The notes under the pieces were generated by a model. That model had not been told where the DNA came from and made no database searches. It saw nothing but the letters and a program-made list of their open reading frames with translations. From positions 806,001-870,000 of the forward strand of contig CAVZQP010000001.1 in the NCBI GenBank assembly GCA_963777485.1: 64,000 nucleotides of DNA, read 5' to 3'. Positions 17,433 to 25,700 of the stretch are shown in pieces. Source of the stretch: Bog-473 sp963777485. GTDB taxonomy: Bacteria > Actinomycetota > Acidimicrobiia > Acidimicrobiales > RAAP-2. Both the position numbers and the translations under genes were made by a program. The stretch's first letter is position 1, and every line of letters starts with the position of its first letter.

Positions 17433-18137
17433 TCAGCGCCCGAGGAACTCCACCAACTCCGCCACCCGGTTGCTCACGACGGCGTCGACGCCGTCCGCCA
17501 CCACGCGGGCCATGTCCGCGGGAGCGTCGACCGTCCACGTCGAGACCCCGAGCCCCGCCTCGTGCACCAAGGCGACCCCTTCGGCGGACACGAACGAGCA
17601 CATCGGGTTCCAGAACTCCGCGCCGAGCTCGCGGAGGACGTCCAACGGCGGATCGGCTCCCTCGGTCCAGGTCAGCCCGATGCGCGCCCGACCGGAGAGG
17701 CCGCGCAGCAAGCGGAGCGCCTCGACGTTGCCCGTCACGAACAGGCAGCGGTCCAGCGCTTCAGCAGACAACGCCTGGTCGAGGGCGCCGGCCACCACCT
17801 CACGCCGGGTGAAGTCGACCATCAGCTCCACGTCCGGCGGGACGGTGTCGAGCACCTGCCGCAGGGTGGGGATGCGGACGTCGCCCTCGCCCAAACGCGC
17901 GACCTCGGAGAGGTCCAGGTCCGTCACCAACGCATCGAGCTCCCAGAGCCGTAACAGCGACTGGTCGTGCAGCACGACGATCGCCCCGTCGCGGGTGCGG
18001 CGCAGGTCGAGCTCGAGCATGTCCGCGCCCTGCGCCAGGGCGGCGGCAAAAGCCGGCAGGGTGTTCTCGCGGTGGCCGATCGGGTCGCCCCTGTGTGCGA
18101 TCGCGATGACCGGGTCCCGATCCGGCGTTGGCGGCAC
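17433..18137 (-). CDS. Glycerophosphodiester phosphodiesterase
   Basis: Hydrolyses glycerophosphodiesters to glycerol-3-phosphate and an alcohol. The GDPD family motifs AHRGDPIGHRENT (near residue 14), the metal-binding ELDLRRTRDG and VLHDQSLLRLW are present; the C-terminal part has GLGVSTWTVD and GVDAVVSNR. At 234 aa it has normal length and no signal peptide. It lies 12 bp after the repeat-SGNH gene on the same strand, so the two are probably co-transcribed, but a functional link is not evident. Converges on rnj. Confidence 0.92.
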   Translation of the reverse strand: MPPTPDRDPVIAIAHRGDPIGHRENTLPAFAAALAQGADMLELDLRRTRDGAIVVLHDQSLLRLWELDALVTDLDLSEVARLGEGDVRIPTLRQVLDTVPPDVELMVDFTRREVVAGALDQALSAEALDRCLFVTGNVEALRLLRGLSGRARIGLTWTEGADPPLDVLRELGAEFWNPMCSFVSAEGVALVHEAGLGVSTWTVDAPADMARVVADGVDAVVSNRVAELVEFLGR

Positions 18138-18149
18138 GACCGGCGACGC

Positions 18150-19790
18150 CTACGCGCCGCCGCTGTAGACCGCGCTCGCCACGTTGCCGATGATCTGGTT
18201 CAGGCCCGGTGCGATCAGGTAGTCCACCGCCCCTTGGGTGATGTGCACCCCGTCCGCACCCCGCGCCGCGATCCCGTCGATGACGGCCTGGTACGTGCCG
18301 CCGGGATCGAGGTCGGCGTGCACGTCGTCGACCGACACGTAGGGGAACTCCGAGGCGACGCCCTCGACGATCGAGTTGTACGCGTCGACGAGGTCGTTCG
18401 GCGTCCCGTCGGCGAAGTAGGGAGCAGTGGACAGGACGACGGCGCCACCGTCGGAGTGGGCGATCTGGACCGCCGCTTCGAGGTTGGACTTGATGAAGAA
18501 CGCGTAGTCCGCATTGGCCAGCGTCTCCCAGTTCCCGTTGAACTGGCGGATCTGGGTCTCCCAGTACCCGGCCTGGATCACGGTCACGTCGGGGTGGAAG
18601 CGCGAGACGACCCACTGCAGCTGGTCGGCCCAGAAGGCGCAGGCGGCCGGGTTGAGGTAGACCGGTCCGAGGTTGCTCCACTCGTCGACCGCGGCGCCGT
18701 TGGTGAAGCCACAGCCGGCTGCCGCACCGTTGTCGACGCCGTAGGGCGGGGACATCTGTTGGATGTACTGGCCCTCGTACAACGCCAGCGAGTCTCCGGC
18801 GAACGCGACCCGCAGGCCGCCCGCGTGGGTCGCCTGGGGCCCGGTCGCCTCGTTCATGATCGTCACCACGGGCGGGATCACGTTGCTCAAGTTCGCGGGG
18901 AAGAGGGGTGGGTGCAGCGGCGACTGCGCGCTGCCAGAGAACTGGGCATCGCCGTACGTGAAGACCCCGGCGTCCTGGGCGACGAGCCAGTAGCCGCCGC
19001 CATCGGGCGTGGCCGCCATGCCGACGATGGGCTGGTTGAGCGTCAAACCGCCGGTCGAACCGTAGAACTGCGCGTCGCCGTAGGTGAAGATGCCGCCGTC
19101 GGACGCGACGAGCCAATAGCCGGCGCCGTCGGGCGTGGCCGCCATGCCGACGATCGGCTTGTTCAGCCCGATGGCCCCCGTCGACCCGTAGAACTGCGCG
19201 TCGCCGTAGGCGAAGATGCCGCCGTCGGAGGCCACGAGCCAATAGCCGGCGCCGTCGGGCGTCGCCGCCATCCCGACGATCGGCTTGTTGAGCCCGATGG
19301 CTCCCGTCGACCCGTAGAACTGCGCGTTGCCGTAGGCGAAGATGCCGCCGTCGGAGGCCACGAGCCAGTACCCACGACCGTCGCCCGTCGCCGCCATCCC
19401 GACGATGGGCTTGTTCAGCCGCAGGCCGCCCGTCGATCCCCAGAACTGCGCGCCGCCGAAGGCGAAGATGCCGCCGTCGGACGCGACGAGCCAGTAGCCG
19501 CCACCGGGATTGGCCGTGGCGCCGACGATGGGCTTGGCGAGTGTGTAGCCGATGGTGTCGCCGGAGTAGGCGGCGCCCCCGAACGTCATGACGCCGCCCG
19601 CGGCGTCGACGATGCCGTAGGAGGCGTTCGTGGGCGGCGGCGCCGCAGCATCGGCCGTGCCACCCCGCCCGACGGGCCCCGGCCCGCCGCCAGAGGACAT
19701 GACGGCGAGCGCGCCGGCCACCAGCAGCGTCGCCAGCCCGATCAGGGCACGGCGGCCGACTCTCGCAAGGTTGCTCTCCGCGCCCCGCAT
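18150..19790 (-). CDS. Secreted/anchored repeat protein with C-terminal SGNH hydrolase domain
   Basis: 546-residue exported protein. A single hydrophobic segment (about residues 14-31, after RRALIG) acts as signal peptide or anchor. Residues about 56-288 are five complete and one truncated copy of a 42-residue unit of the form GYWLVASDGGIFAYGDAQFY, GSTGAIGLNKPIVGMAATPD, beta-rich and probably propeller-like. The C-terminal third is an SGNH/GDSL hydrolase: GDSLALYEGQ (nucleophile Ser), a glycine block (GAAAGCGF), PDVTVIQAG, and the DGVHIT motif with catalytic Asp/His. ATG 19790 is chosen because it begins the signal segment; a longer reading adds unlikely residues. Probable role: surface esterase or polysaccharide deacylase; the substrate is unknown. 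The repeat is one I associate with Acidimicrobiia. Confidence 0.87.
   Translation of the reverse strand: MRGAESNLARVGRRALIGLATLLVAGALAVMSSGGGPGPVGRGGTADAAAPPPTNASYGIVDAAGGVMTFGGAAYSGDTIGYTLAKPIVGATANPGGGYWLVASDGGIFAFGGAQFWGSTGGLRLNKPIVGMAATGDGRGYWLVASDGGIFAYGNAQFYGSTGAIGLNKPIVGMAATPDGAGYWLVASDGGIFAYGDAQFYGSTGAIGLNKPIVGMAATPDGAGYWLVASDGGIFTYGDAQFYGSTGGLTLNQPIVGMAATPDGGGYWLVAQDAGVFTYGDAQFSGSAQSPLHPPLFPANLSNVIPPVVTIMNEATGPQATHAGGLRVAFAGDSLALYEGQYIQQMSPPYGVDNGAAAGCGFTNGAAVDEWSNLGPVYLNPAACAFWADQLQWVVSRFHPDVTVIQAGYWETQIRQFNGNWETLANADYAFFIKSNLEAAVQIAHSDGGAVVLSTAPYFADGTPNDLVDAYNSIVEGVASEFPYVSVDDVHADLDPGGTYQAVIDGIAARGADGVHITQGAVDYLIAPGLNQIIGNVASAVYSGGA
18925..19625 (-). repeat. Tandem 126-bp coding repeats (about 5.5 copies)
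   Basis: In-frame direct repeats with a 126-bp period (for example the block reading GAAGATGCCGCCGTCGG recurs near 19087, 19213, 19339 and 19465). Inner copies are nearly identical and outer copies divergent, indicating recent unequal exchange within the gene. They encode the 42-residue surface units. Confidence 0.9.
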
Positions 19791-19851
19791 GCGGCCCAAA
19801 TCATAGGGAGCGTGACCTGGGCCAACAGCGCGCCCCCGCCGGGCCGCCGGC

Positions 19852-20805
19852 CTACAGGAGCCGCAGCTGTTGCTCGCCCCGACCCGAAGACGGGTCTTCG
19901 GTTGCCGTCGTGGTCCCCCGATCGGCGCGCCCACCGTCGGTCACACGGCCGCGGTGGCGGTCACGCCCCGTCACGCCGCACCGGCGGGCGGCGGCCCGCA
20001 CGATCCCCTCGACCCGCTGCCGCTCGTCGTCCTCCTGGTACGCCCCGCGCCGGAAGCGACCCCGGTGCAGGCGCACCAGGTCCGGCCGGGCCGCGCCCAG
20101 CCAGTCGAGGTAGTGCCCCCGCAGGCTGCCCCGCAGGTGCAGCGCCACTCCGCTCACCGACACGGCGCCGGCCGCCGCGCAGGCCTCGACCACCTCGGTC
20201 AGCTGGGCCTCGGAGTCCGACAGTCCCGGCAACACGGGCGCGACGAGCACCCCGCAGGACAGCCCCAGGTCGGTCAGGCGCCGCACCGCCTCGACCCGCC
20301 GGTCCGGCGGGGGAGTCCCCGGCTCGGTGAGCTTCCACACCGAGCGGTCCAACGTGCCGATGGAGAAGGACACCGACACGTCGGTCCGCTGCGCCGCCGC
20401 CGCCAGGAGTGCCCCGTCGCGCAGCACCAGCGTCGACTTGGTCAGGATGGAGAACGGGTTGCGCGCCGCCGACAACGTCTCGACGATGCCCCGCGTCAGG
20501 TGGTACTTGCCCTCCGCGTGCTGGTAGGGGTCGGTGTTGGTTCCCATCGCGATGTGCGAGCCGCGCCAGCGGGGCGAGCGCAGCTCGGCGCGCAACCGCT
20601 CCACCGCGTTCACCTTCACCACGATCTTGCGCTCGAAGTCCTCGCCGATCCCCAGGCCCAGATAGTCGTGCGTCGGCCGGGCGAAGCAGTACACGCATGC
20701 GTGCGAGCACCCTCGATACGGGTTGATCGTGTGCCGGAACGGCATGAGACTCTCGGGCGGCACGGTGTTGATGATGCTGCGCGCGTTCACGTGGAGGAAC
20801 TCCAT
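19852..20805 (-). CDS. Rv2578c-family radical SAM protein (N-terminus frameshifted)
   Basis: Radical S-adenosylmethionine enzyme with the iron-sulfur motif CSHACVYC preceded by PFRHTINPYRG and followed by FARPTHDYLGL, the hallmark of the Rv2578c/spore-photoproduct-lyase-like group; GTNTDPYQHAEGKYHLTRG is also conserved. The open frame starts at ATG 20805, but homologous sequence continues upstream as TLFADERVAERHVGKGAYAG and then, after a one-base slip in seven Cs (20867-20873), as MALRWALAENEDGAG from ATG 20921. So the intact protein would begin at 20921, next to a -10 and a LexA box. As I recall, Rv2578c belongs to the M. tuberculosis LexA regulon, which agrees. Substrate unknown; a nucleic acid repair role is plausible. 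Confidence 0.85.
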   Translation of the reverse strand: MEFLHVNARSIINTVPPESLMPFRHTINPYRGCSHACVYCFARPTHDYLGLGIGEDFERKIVVKVNAVERLRAELRSPRWRGSHIAMGTNTDPYQHAEGKYHLTRGIVETLSAARNPFSILTKSTLVLRDGALLAAAAQRTDVSVSFSIGTLDRSVWKLTEPGTPPPDRRVEAVRRLTDLGLSCGVLVAPVLPGLSDSEAQLTEVVEACAAAGAVSVSGVALHLRGSLRGHYLDWLGAARPDLVRLHRGRFRRGAYQEDDERQRVEGIVRAAARRCGVTGRDRHRGRVTDGGRADRGTTTATEDPSSGRGEQQLRLL

Positions 20806-20921
20806 CCCCGCGTACGCGCCCTTCCCGACGTGGCGTTCGGCGACCCGCTCGTCGGCGAAGAGCGTGCCCCCCCGGCCCCGGCCCCGTCCTCGTTCTCGGC
20901 CAACGCCCAGCGCAATGCCAT
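20806..20921 (-). other. 5' part of the radical SAM gene, out of frame by one G/C
   Basis: On the minus strand, ATG 20921 opens MALRWALAENEDGAGAGG and meets the downstream frame if one base of the seven-C run at 20867-20873 is removed. The joined N-terminus then runs straight into the conserved part. Presence of a -10 (TACCCT) 6 nt before ATG 20921 supports this as the true start. Confidence 0.75.
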
Positions 20922-20927
20922 CGGGCT

Positions 20928-20933
20928 AGGGTA
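20928..20933 (-). promoter_or_regulatory. -10 element (TACCCT) of the radical SAM gene, leaderless
   Basis: On the minus strand TACCCT ends 6 nt before ATG 20921, typical for a leaderless transcript. The LexA box at 20935-20948 abuts it on the upstream side, where bound LexA would block RNA polymerase. Confidence 0.6.
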
Positions 20934-20934
20934 G

Positions 20935-20948
20935 CGAACATATGTTCG
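20935..20948. promoter_or_regulatory. LexA (SOS) box between radical SAM gene and ftsK
   Basis: CGAACATATGTTCG is a perfect palindrome of the actinobacterial LexA form CGAAC-N4-GTTCG. It lies 1 bp upstream of the radical SAM -10 and 16 bp before the ftsK ATG, so one operator can serve both divergent genes. Confidence 0.88.
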
Positions 20949-20964
20949 TAATTCAACGGGCTGG

Positions 20965-23451
20965 ATGTCCACTAAAACGACCAGGTCAGGCGGTAGTCTC
21001 GGCCTTACTGTGGTGACCAAGACCCGTGGTGGCAGCGCCACGCGCACGCGTGCGCCCTCCCGCGGCGCCGCCAAGAAACCGGCCTCCGGGGCCCGCCGGG
21101 CCGCGCCCGCGCCGCCGGCGAGGCCGCCGTTCTGGCGCGTGCAGGCCCGCGACCTGTGGGCCGTCGCGCTCATCACGCTCGGCATCCTGCTGGCCCTCGC
21201 GTTGTGGGGCCGTCAGCTCGGCCCCGTCGGCAGCGGCACCGACACCGCCTTTGCGCTGCTGGCCGGTTGGGTCCGTGCCCTCCTGCCGCTGCTCGCGGCC
21301 GGCGCCGGCGTGGCACTGCTCGTCGACCGCAAGTCGCGCCGCGAGGACGACGACGAACGGGACGACCAGGCCGTCGGCGCCGACCCGTGGCGCCTGGCCG
21401 TCGGCACCGTCCTCGGGTTGCTCGGCGTATGCGGCCTCGCCGAGCTCGCCAAGCACACGCCGTCGTTCTCGAACACGACCGCGCTCAAAGGTGCGGGCGG
21501 GTATCTCGGCGCGGTGGCGGGCCGTCCGCTGCACTCGGGGCTCGGAACGGCCGGCACGGCGGTGCTGCTCGTCGCGGTCGTCCTCGTCGCGATCCTCATC
21601 GCCACGGGCGTGTCGATCGCGTCCGCCGCACGGGCGACGCGCACGGCAGCCGTCGCCGGCGGGCGCACGGCCGCGTCGCTGTGGCGCGGCAAGCCCTTCG
21701 TCGTCATGGCCGAGCACGACGAGACGGACATGGAGGAGCCCGCCTCGCGAGTGCCGCCGCCCGGTCCCCCACGAGACGACGCCCCAGATGCGCCGGACAT
21801 GGAGGCCGACGACACCGACATCGACATCCCGCTCGACCCCGAGCCAGAGCCCGAGCCGGAGGCGGGGCCGGCCACCGAGAGCGCCCCGCCCGTGCCGGTC
21901 ACCGCCCGCGCCCCGGGCGAGTGGGTGCTGCCGCCGATGTCGAAGCTGATCGCGTCCAAGAAGCTGCGCACCGACCAGCGCCAGGTGGACGCCGCGGGCG
22001 AGGAGCTGGTCCGCGCACTGGCGGCTCACGGCGTGGACACCCGCCTGGTGGGCAGCCGCGTCGGGCCGACCGTCACCCGCTACGAGCTCGAGCTCGGTCC
22101 CGGCGTGAAGGTGGCGCGGGTGACCAGCCTGTCCAAGGACATCGCCTACGCCATGGCCTCGCCGGACGTGCGCATCCTGGCGCCCATCCCGGGCAAGTCG
22201 GCCATCGGGGTCGAGGTGCCGAACCGGACGCGCCAGCTCGTCGCCCTGCGCGACATCCTCGACTCCAAGGAGGGCAGGGAGGCCACCCACCCCCTCCAGG
22301 TCGCCATGGGCCGCGACATCGCGGGGCGCGCCGTCATGGAGAACCTCGCCGAGATGCCCCACATCCTGATCTCGGGAGCGACCGGCTCGGGCAAGTCGTC
22401 GTGCATGAACTCGATCATCACCTCGATCCTGATGCGCCAGACGCCGGACCGGGTCAAGATGATCCTCGTCGACCCCAAGCGGGTGGAGCTCGGCCAGTAC
22501 GACGGGCTGCCGCACCTGCTCAACCCTGTCGTCGTCGACCCCAAGCAGGCGGCCAACGCGCTGGCGTGGGCGGTCAAGGAGATGGAGCGCCGCTACGGCC
22601 TGCTGGCCCAGCACGGCGTGCGCGACATCACCGGCTACAACCAGCTGGTCGCGGAGGGGCGCATCGAGAGGCCGGCTTCGGACCGCCGGCTGGTGCGCGA
22701 CGCGGCCGCCCGCGCGCTCGGCGACGACCATCCCGCCGTCGACGCCGAGGACGAGCTCGAGGAGGAGGAGCCGGTCCAGCCCGAGCCCTTCGTCCTCGTC
22801 GTGGTCGACGAGCTGAACGACCTGATGATGGTGGCGGCCCGCGACGTCGAGGACTCCATCGTCCGCATCGCGCAGATGGCGCGTGCCGTGGGGATCCATC
22901 TCGTGATCGCCACACAGCGCCCATCGGTCGACGTCATCACCGGGGTGATCAAGGCGAACATCCCGAGCCGCATGGCCTTCTCGGTGTCCTCGCTCGCGGA
23001 CAGCCGCGTCATTCTCGACCAGCCGGGCGCCGAGCGCCTCGTCGGCAAGGGCGACATGCTGCTCCTCACCGCCTCGACCAACATCCCGCGCCGCCTCCAG
23101 GCCCCGTGGGTCTCGGAGGAGGAGGTGCGCGACATCGTGCGCCACTGGAAGGCCCAGGGCGGGCAGGCCGAGGCCATCGTCGGGATCGAGGGTGTCGACG
23201 ACGGCCCTGGTGGGACCGACCTCATCGACAACGAGGACGACGAGCTGCTGGCCCAGGCGCGGGATCTCGTCGTGCGCTCCCAGCTAGGGTCCACCTCCAT
23301 GCTGCAGCGCAAGCTTCGGGTCGGCTTCGCGCGCGCCGGCCGCCTCATGGACCTCCTCGAGCAGGCGGGTGTCGTCGGCCCGAGTGAGGGATCCAAGGCC
23401 AGGGCGGTGCTGATGACGCCCGAAGAACTCGATGCCCTGAACCGGCGGTGA
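20965..23451 (+). CDS. ftsK: DNA translocase FtsK/SpoIIIE
   Basis: Septal ATP-driven DNA pump that clears and aligns chromosome termini at division. A basic, Ala/Pro-rich N-terminus is followed by four predicted membrane segments (about residues 60-215), an acidic Pro/Glu linker (to about 310) and the motor: alpha/beta domain, Walker A GATGSGKSS near residue 470, Walker B VVVDELNDL near 612, then a winged-helix gamma domain (MLQRKLRVGFARAGRLMDLL) that reads KOPS-like sequences. Length 828 aa is normal. The upstream LexA box suggests SOS control, as for E. coli ftsK. Its stop overlaps the next start. Confidence 0.95.
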   Translation: MSTKTTRSGGSLGLTVVTKTRGGSATRTRAPSRGAAKKPASGARRAAPAPPARPPFWRVQARDLWAVALITLGILLALALWGRQLGPVGSGTDTAFALLAGWVRALLPLLAAGAGVALLVDRKSRREDDDERDDQAVGADPWRLAVGTVLGLLGVCGLAELAKHTPSFSNTTALKGAGGYLGAVAGRPLHSGLGTAGTAVLLVAVVLVAILIATGVSIASAARATRTAAVAGGRTAASLWRGKPFVVMAEHDETDMEEPASRVPPPGPPRDDAPDAPDMEADDTDIDIPLDPEPEPEPEAGPATESAPPVPVTARAPGEWVLPPMSKLIASKKLRTDQRQVDAAGEELVRALAAHGVDTRLVGSRVGPTVTRYELELGPGVKVARVTSLSKDIAYAMASPDVRILAPIPGKSAIGVEVPNRTRQLVALRDILDSKEGREATHPLQVAMGRDIAGRAVMENLAEMPHILISGATGSGKSSCMNSIITSILMRQTPDRVKMILVDPKRVELGQYDGLPHLLNPVVVDPKQAANALAWAVKEMERRYGLLAQHGVRDITGYNQLVAEGRIERPASDRRLVRDAAARALGDDHPAVDAEDELEEEEPVQPEPFVLVVVDELNDLMMVAARDVEDSIVRIAQMARAVGIHLVIATQRPSVDVITGVIKANIPSRMAFSVSSLADSRVILDQPGAERLVGKGDMLLLTASTNIPRRLQAPWVSEEEVRDIVRHWKAQGGQAEAIVGIEGVDDGPGGTDLIDNEDDELLAQARDLVVRSQLGSTSMLQRKLRVGFARAGRLMDLLEQAGVVGPSEGSKARAVLMTPEELDALNRR

Positions 23452-24803
23452 ACCCGGAGACTCCGGCGCCCCTCATGGTGGCGCCGTTCGGGGTGGACTC
23501 GCTGCGCGAGCCACCGCCCGACGCGCCGCCACCCGACGCGCCACCGCCTTCGGGCCGTCGCGCCCGCCGGAAGGACGCGAAGTCCCGACGCCGGCGGCGC
23601 CGTTGGCGCGTCATCGTGCCGATCATCGTCGTGATCCTCCTGTTGGCGGGAGCCGGTGCGTACGCCGCCCTCCGCCTCAGGGAGCCGGCCCCGACGCCGG
23701 CAGTGACCTCGGTGCTGCCGCTGTCGGTGGACGTCCCCTCCTCCAACGAGGTGCCGCTCCCGTTCCCGACGACGGGCGAAGCCGCCGTCTCCATCCCCTC
23801 GATCGGTGTCCAGGAGGCGTCCGTCGCAGAGAAGCCCGTCCCGGTGGCCAGCCTCACGAAGCTGATGACCGCCTACATCGTCCTGCACGACCACCCGCTG
23901 GCCGTCGACGAGGCCGGCCCGAGCGTCACCGCAACGCAGGCGGACGTCGAGGACTTCGAGACAGACGCTGTTTCGGACGACTCCAACGCGCAGGTGGCGT
24001 TGGGCGAGCAGATCACGGAGCAACAGCTGCTGGGCGGGTTGCTCGTCCACTCGGCGGACAATTACGCCGACCTGCTGGCTCGCTGGGACGCCGGCAGCAT
24101 CCCCGCCTTCGTCGCCAAGATGAACGCCACGGCCGCCGCGCTCGGCATGACGCAGACGCACTTTGCCGACGCCAGCGGCATCTCGCCCCAGTCGGTCTCC
24201 ACCGCCGGCGACATCCTGAGGGTGGCGGGGCCCGACATGGCCTATCCGGTCGTCGCCTCGATCGTGGACAACAACTCGGTGACGCTGCCGGTCGCGGGCA
24301 CGCTGTCCACGTACACGCCGCTGCTCGGGCTCGACGGGATCATCGGCGTCAAGTCCGGGTACACCGACGCCGCCGGCGGGTGCGACGTCGTAGCGGTCAT
24401 CCGGTCCGTGCACGGTCATCGGACGCTGCTGCTGGCGGCGGTGACAGGGCAGACCGGCGCCCTGGCCTTGGCCCAGGCCGGGCTGCACGGGCTGGCCCTG
24501 GTCAACGCGGTCCAGCCGCTGATCGGGACCTCGACGATGCTGCAGGACGGCGTCGTCGCCGCCCAGGTCGGCGCGGCCGGGTCGAGCGTCGCCGCCCGGA
24601 CCGCCGCGTCGGCCTCGATGCTCACGTGGCCGGGCGTGCACGCCACCCGCGTGTTCCATCCCGTGCACCGTCTGAGCGCGCACGCCCGGCGCGGCGCACT
24701 GGTGGGAAGCGTCGTGGTCACGCTCGGCACCCAGCGTGTCGTCGTCCCCGTGCACCTCACTCGCGACGTCCCGCAGCGGTCGCTGCTCCAGCGCTTGTTC
24801 TGA
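23448..24803 (+). CDS. Membrane-anchored D-alanyl-D-alanine carboxypeptidase-like protein (PBP5-type)
   Basis: 451-residue protein with a short cytoplasmic Pro/Arg-rich N-terminus, one membrane segment (about 54-74) and an extracytoplasmic peptidase S11 domain. Active-site motifs are SLTK (Ser135, Lys138) and KSG (302-304); the second motif reads SAD at 202-204 followed by Asn, where SGN/SxN is usual, so activity may be altered. Such enzymes trim pentapeptides in peptidoglycan. GTG 23448 overlaps the ftsK stop (GTGA), linking a wall enzyme to the division translocase. The C-terminal about 100 residues form a separate beta-rich domain. Confidence 0.87.
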   Translation: MNPETPAPLMVAPFGVDSLREPPPDAPPPDAPPPSGRRARRKDAKSRRRRRRWRVIVPIIVVILLLAGAGAYAALRLREPAPTPAVTSVLPLSVDVPSSNEVPLPFPTTGEAAVSIPSIGVQEASVAEKPVPVASLTKLMTAYIVLHDHPLAVDEAGPSVTATQADVEDFETDAVSDDSNAQVALGEQITEQQLLGGLLVHSADNYADLLARWDAGSIPAFVAKMNATAAALGMTQTHFADASGISPQSVSTAGDILRVAGPDMAYPVVASIVDNNSVTLPVAGTLSTYTPLLGLDGIIGVKSGYTDAAGGCDVVAVIRSVHGHRTLLLAAVTGQTGALALAQAGLHGLALVNAVQPLIGTSTMLQDGVVAAQVGAAGSSVAARTAASASMLTWPGVHATRVFHPVHRLSAHARRGALVGSVVVTLGTQRVVVPVHLTRDVPQRSLLQRLF

Positions 24804-24808
24804 GCGCG

Positions 24809-24814
24809 TAGCGT
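24809..24814 (+). promoter_or_regulatory. -10 element (TAGCGT) of thrB, leaderless
   Basis: TAGCGT ends 7 nt before GTG 24822, so the transcript would begin at that GTG. It overlaps the earlier in-frame GTG 24813, which therefore cannot be the start on this transcript. This decides the thrB start. Confidence 0.55.
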
Positions 24815-24821
24815 GACCGCC

Positions 24822-25700
24822 GTGCGTGTCCGCGCCCCCGCCTCCTCGGCCAACCTCGGGCCCGGCTTCGACACGCTCGCCCTCGCCGTCGACCGCTACG
24901 TCAGTGTGGAGGTGGAGCCCGCCGACACGTTGCGGGTGCACACGGAGGGCGAGGGCGCGGGCCTCTTCGACGATGCGTCCCACCTGGCGGCGCGGGTCGT
25001 CGCCGAGGTCCTCGGGCACGACCGCTTCTCGGTATCGGTGCGCTCCCAGATCCCGGTTGCCCGGGGCCTGGGCTCCTCGGCCGCCCTTGCCGCGGCCGCC
25101 GCCGCCGCCGCCGGCTCCGACGACCCCTTCGCGGTCGCCGCGGCCTACGACGGCCACCCGGAAAACGCCGCCGCCAGCGTCTTCGGCGGTCTCGTCGCGG
25201 CCACCTCGGTGGACGGTGTGCCCACGCACGCAGCCCTGCCGCTCGCCGACGACCTCGCCGTCGTCGCCATCGTCCCGGACCGGAACCTCGCCACACCCGA
25301 GGCCCGCGGGGTGCTCCCGGACCGCTTCACGCGCGAGGAGGCGGTCTTCAACCTCGGTCGCATGGGCCTGTTGCTCGCAGGTCTCGCCGATCCCGCCGCC
25401 CTGCGGCCTGCCGCCACCGAGGACCGAATCCACCAAGCGGCGCGGACGGTCCTGTTCCCGGAGGCGCCCCGGCTGCTTGCCGCGCTCGTCGAGGCGGGTG
25501 CGCTCGCCGCCTGCTGGTCGGGTGCCGGGCCGACACTGATCGGCTTCGTCACGGCCGACTCGGAGGAGGCGGCCCGTGCCGGCGCCGGCGCCGCGCTGGC
25601 CGAGGCGGGACTGGACGGACGTGTCCTCTTCTTGCGCCCGGATCGGCGTGGCCTCGTCTACGGCGACGAGGCCCACGTTCCCCTCGAGGGTCTGGCCTAA
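24822..25700 (+). CDS. thrB: Homoserine kinase
   Basis: GHMP-family kinase phosphorylating homoserine in threonine synthesis. It begins MRVRAPASSANLGPGFDTLA, the standard N-terminus, with the ATP loop VARGLGSSAALAAAAA and GHPENAAASVFGG; the C-terminal motif ACWSGAGPTLIGF is present. Length is 292 aa from GTG 24822; an in-frame GTG at 24813 would add three residues but overlaps the presumed -10. thrA and thrC are not in the window. It converges on a lipoprotein gene with a 4-bp overlap. Confidence 0.93.
   Translation: MRVRAPASSANLGPGFDTLALAVDRYVSVEVEPADTLRVHTEGEGAGLFDDASHLAARVVAEVLGHDRFSVSVRSQIPVARGLGSSAALAAAAAAAAGSDDPFAVAAAYDGHPENAAASVFGGLVAATSVDGVPTHAALPLADDLAVVAIVPDRNLATPEARGVLPDRFTREEAVFNLGRMGLLLAGLADPAALRPAATEDRIHQAARTVLFPEAPRLLAALVEAGALAACWSGAGPTLIGFVTADSEEAARAGAGAALAEAGLDGRVLFLRPDRRGLVYGDEAHVPLEGLA

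Noticed and set aside
18925..19625. Regular repeats as a CRISPR array
   Set aside because: The 126-bp units are contiguous, in frame and encode protein repeats; there are no unique spacers or cas genes.
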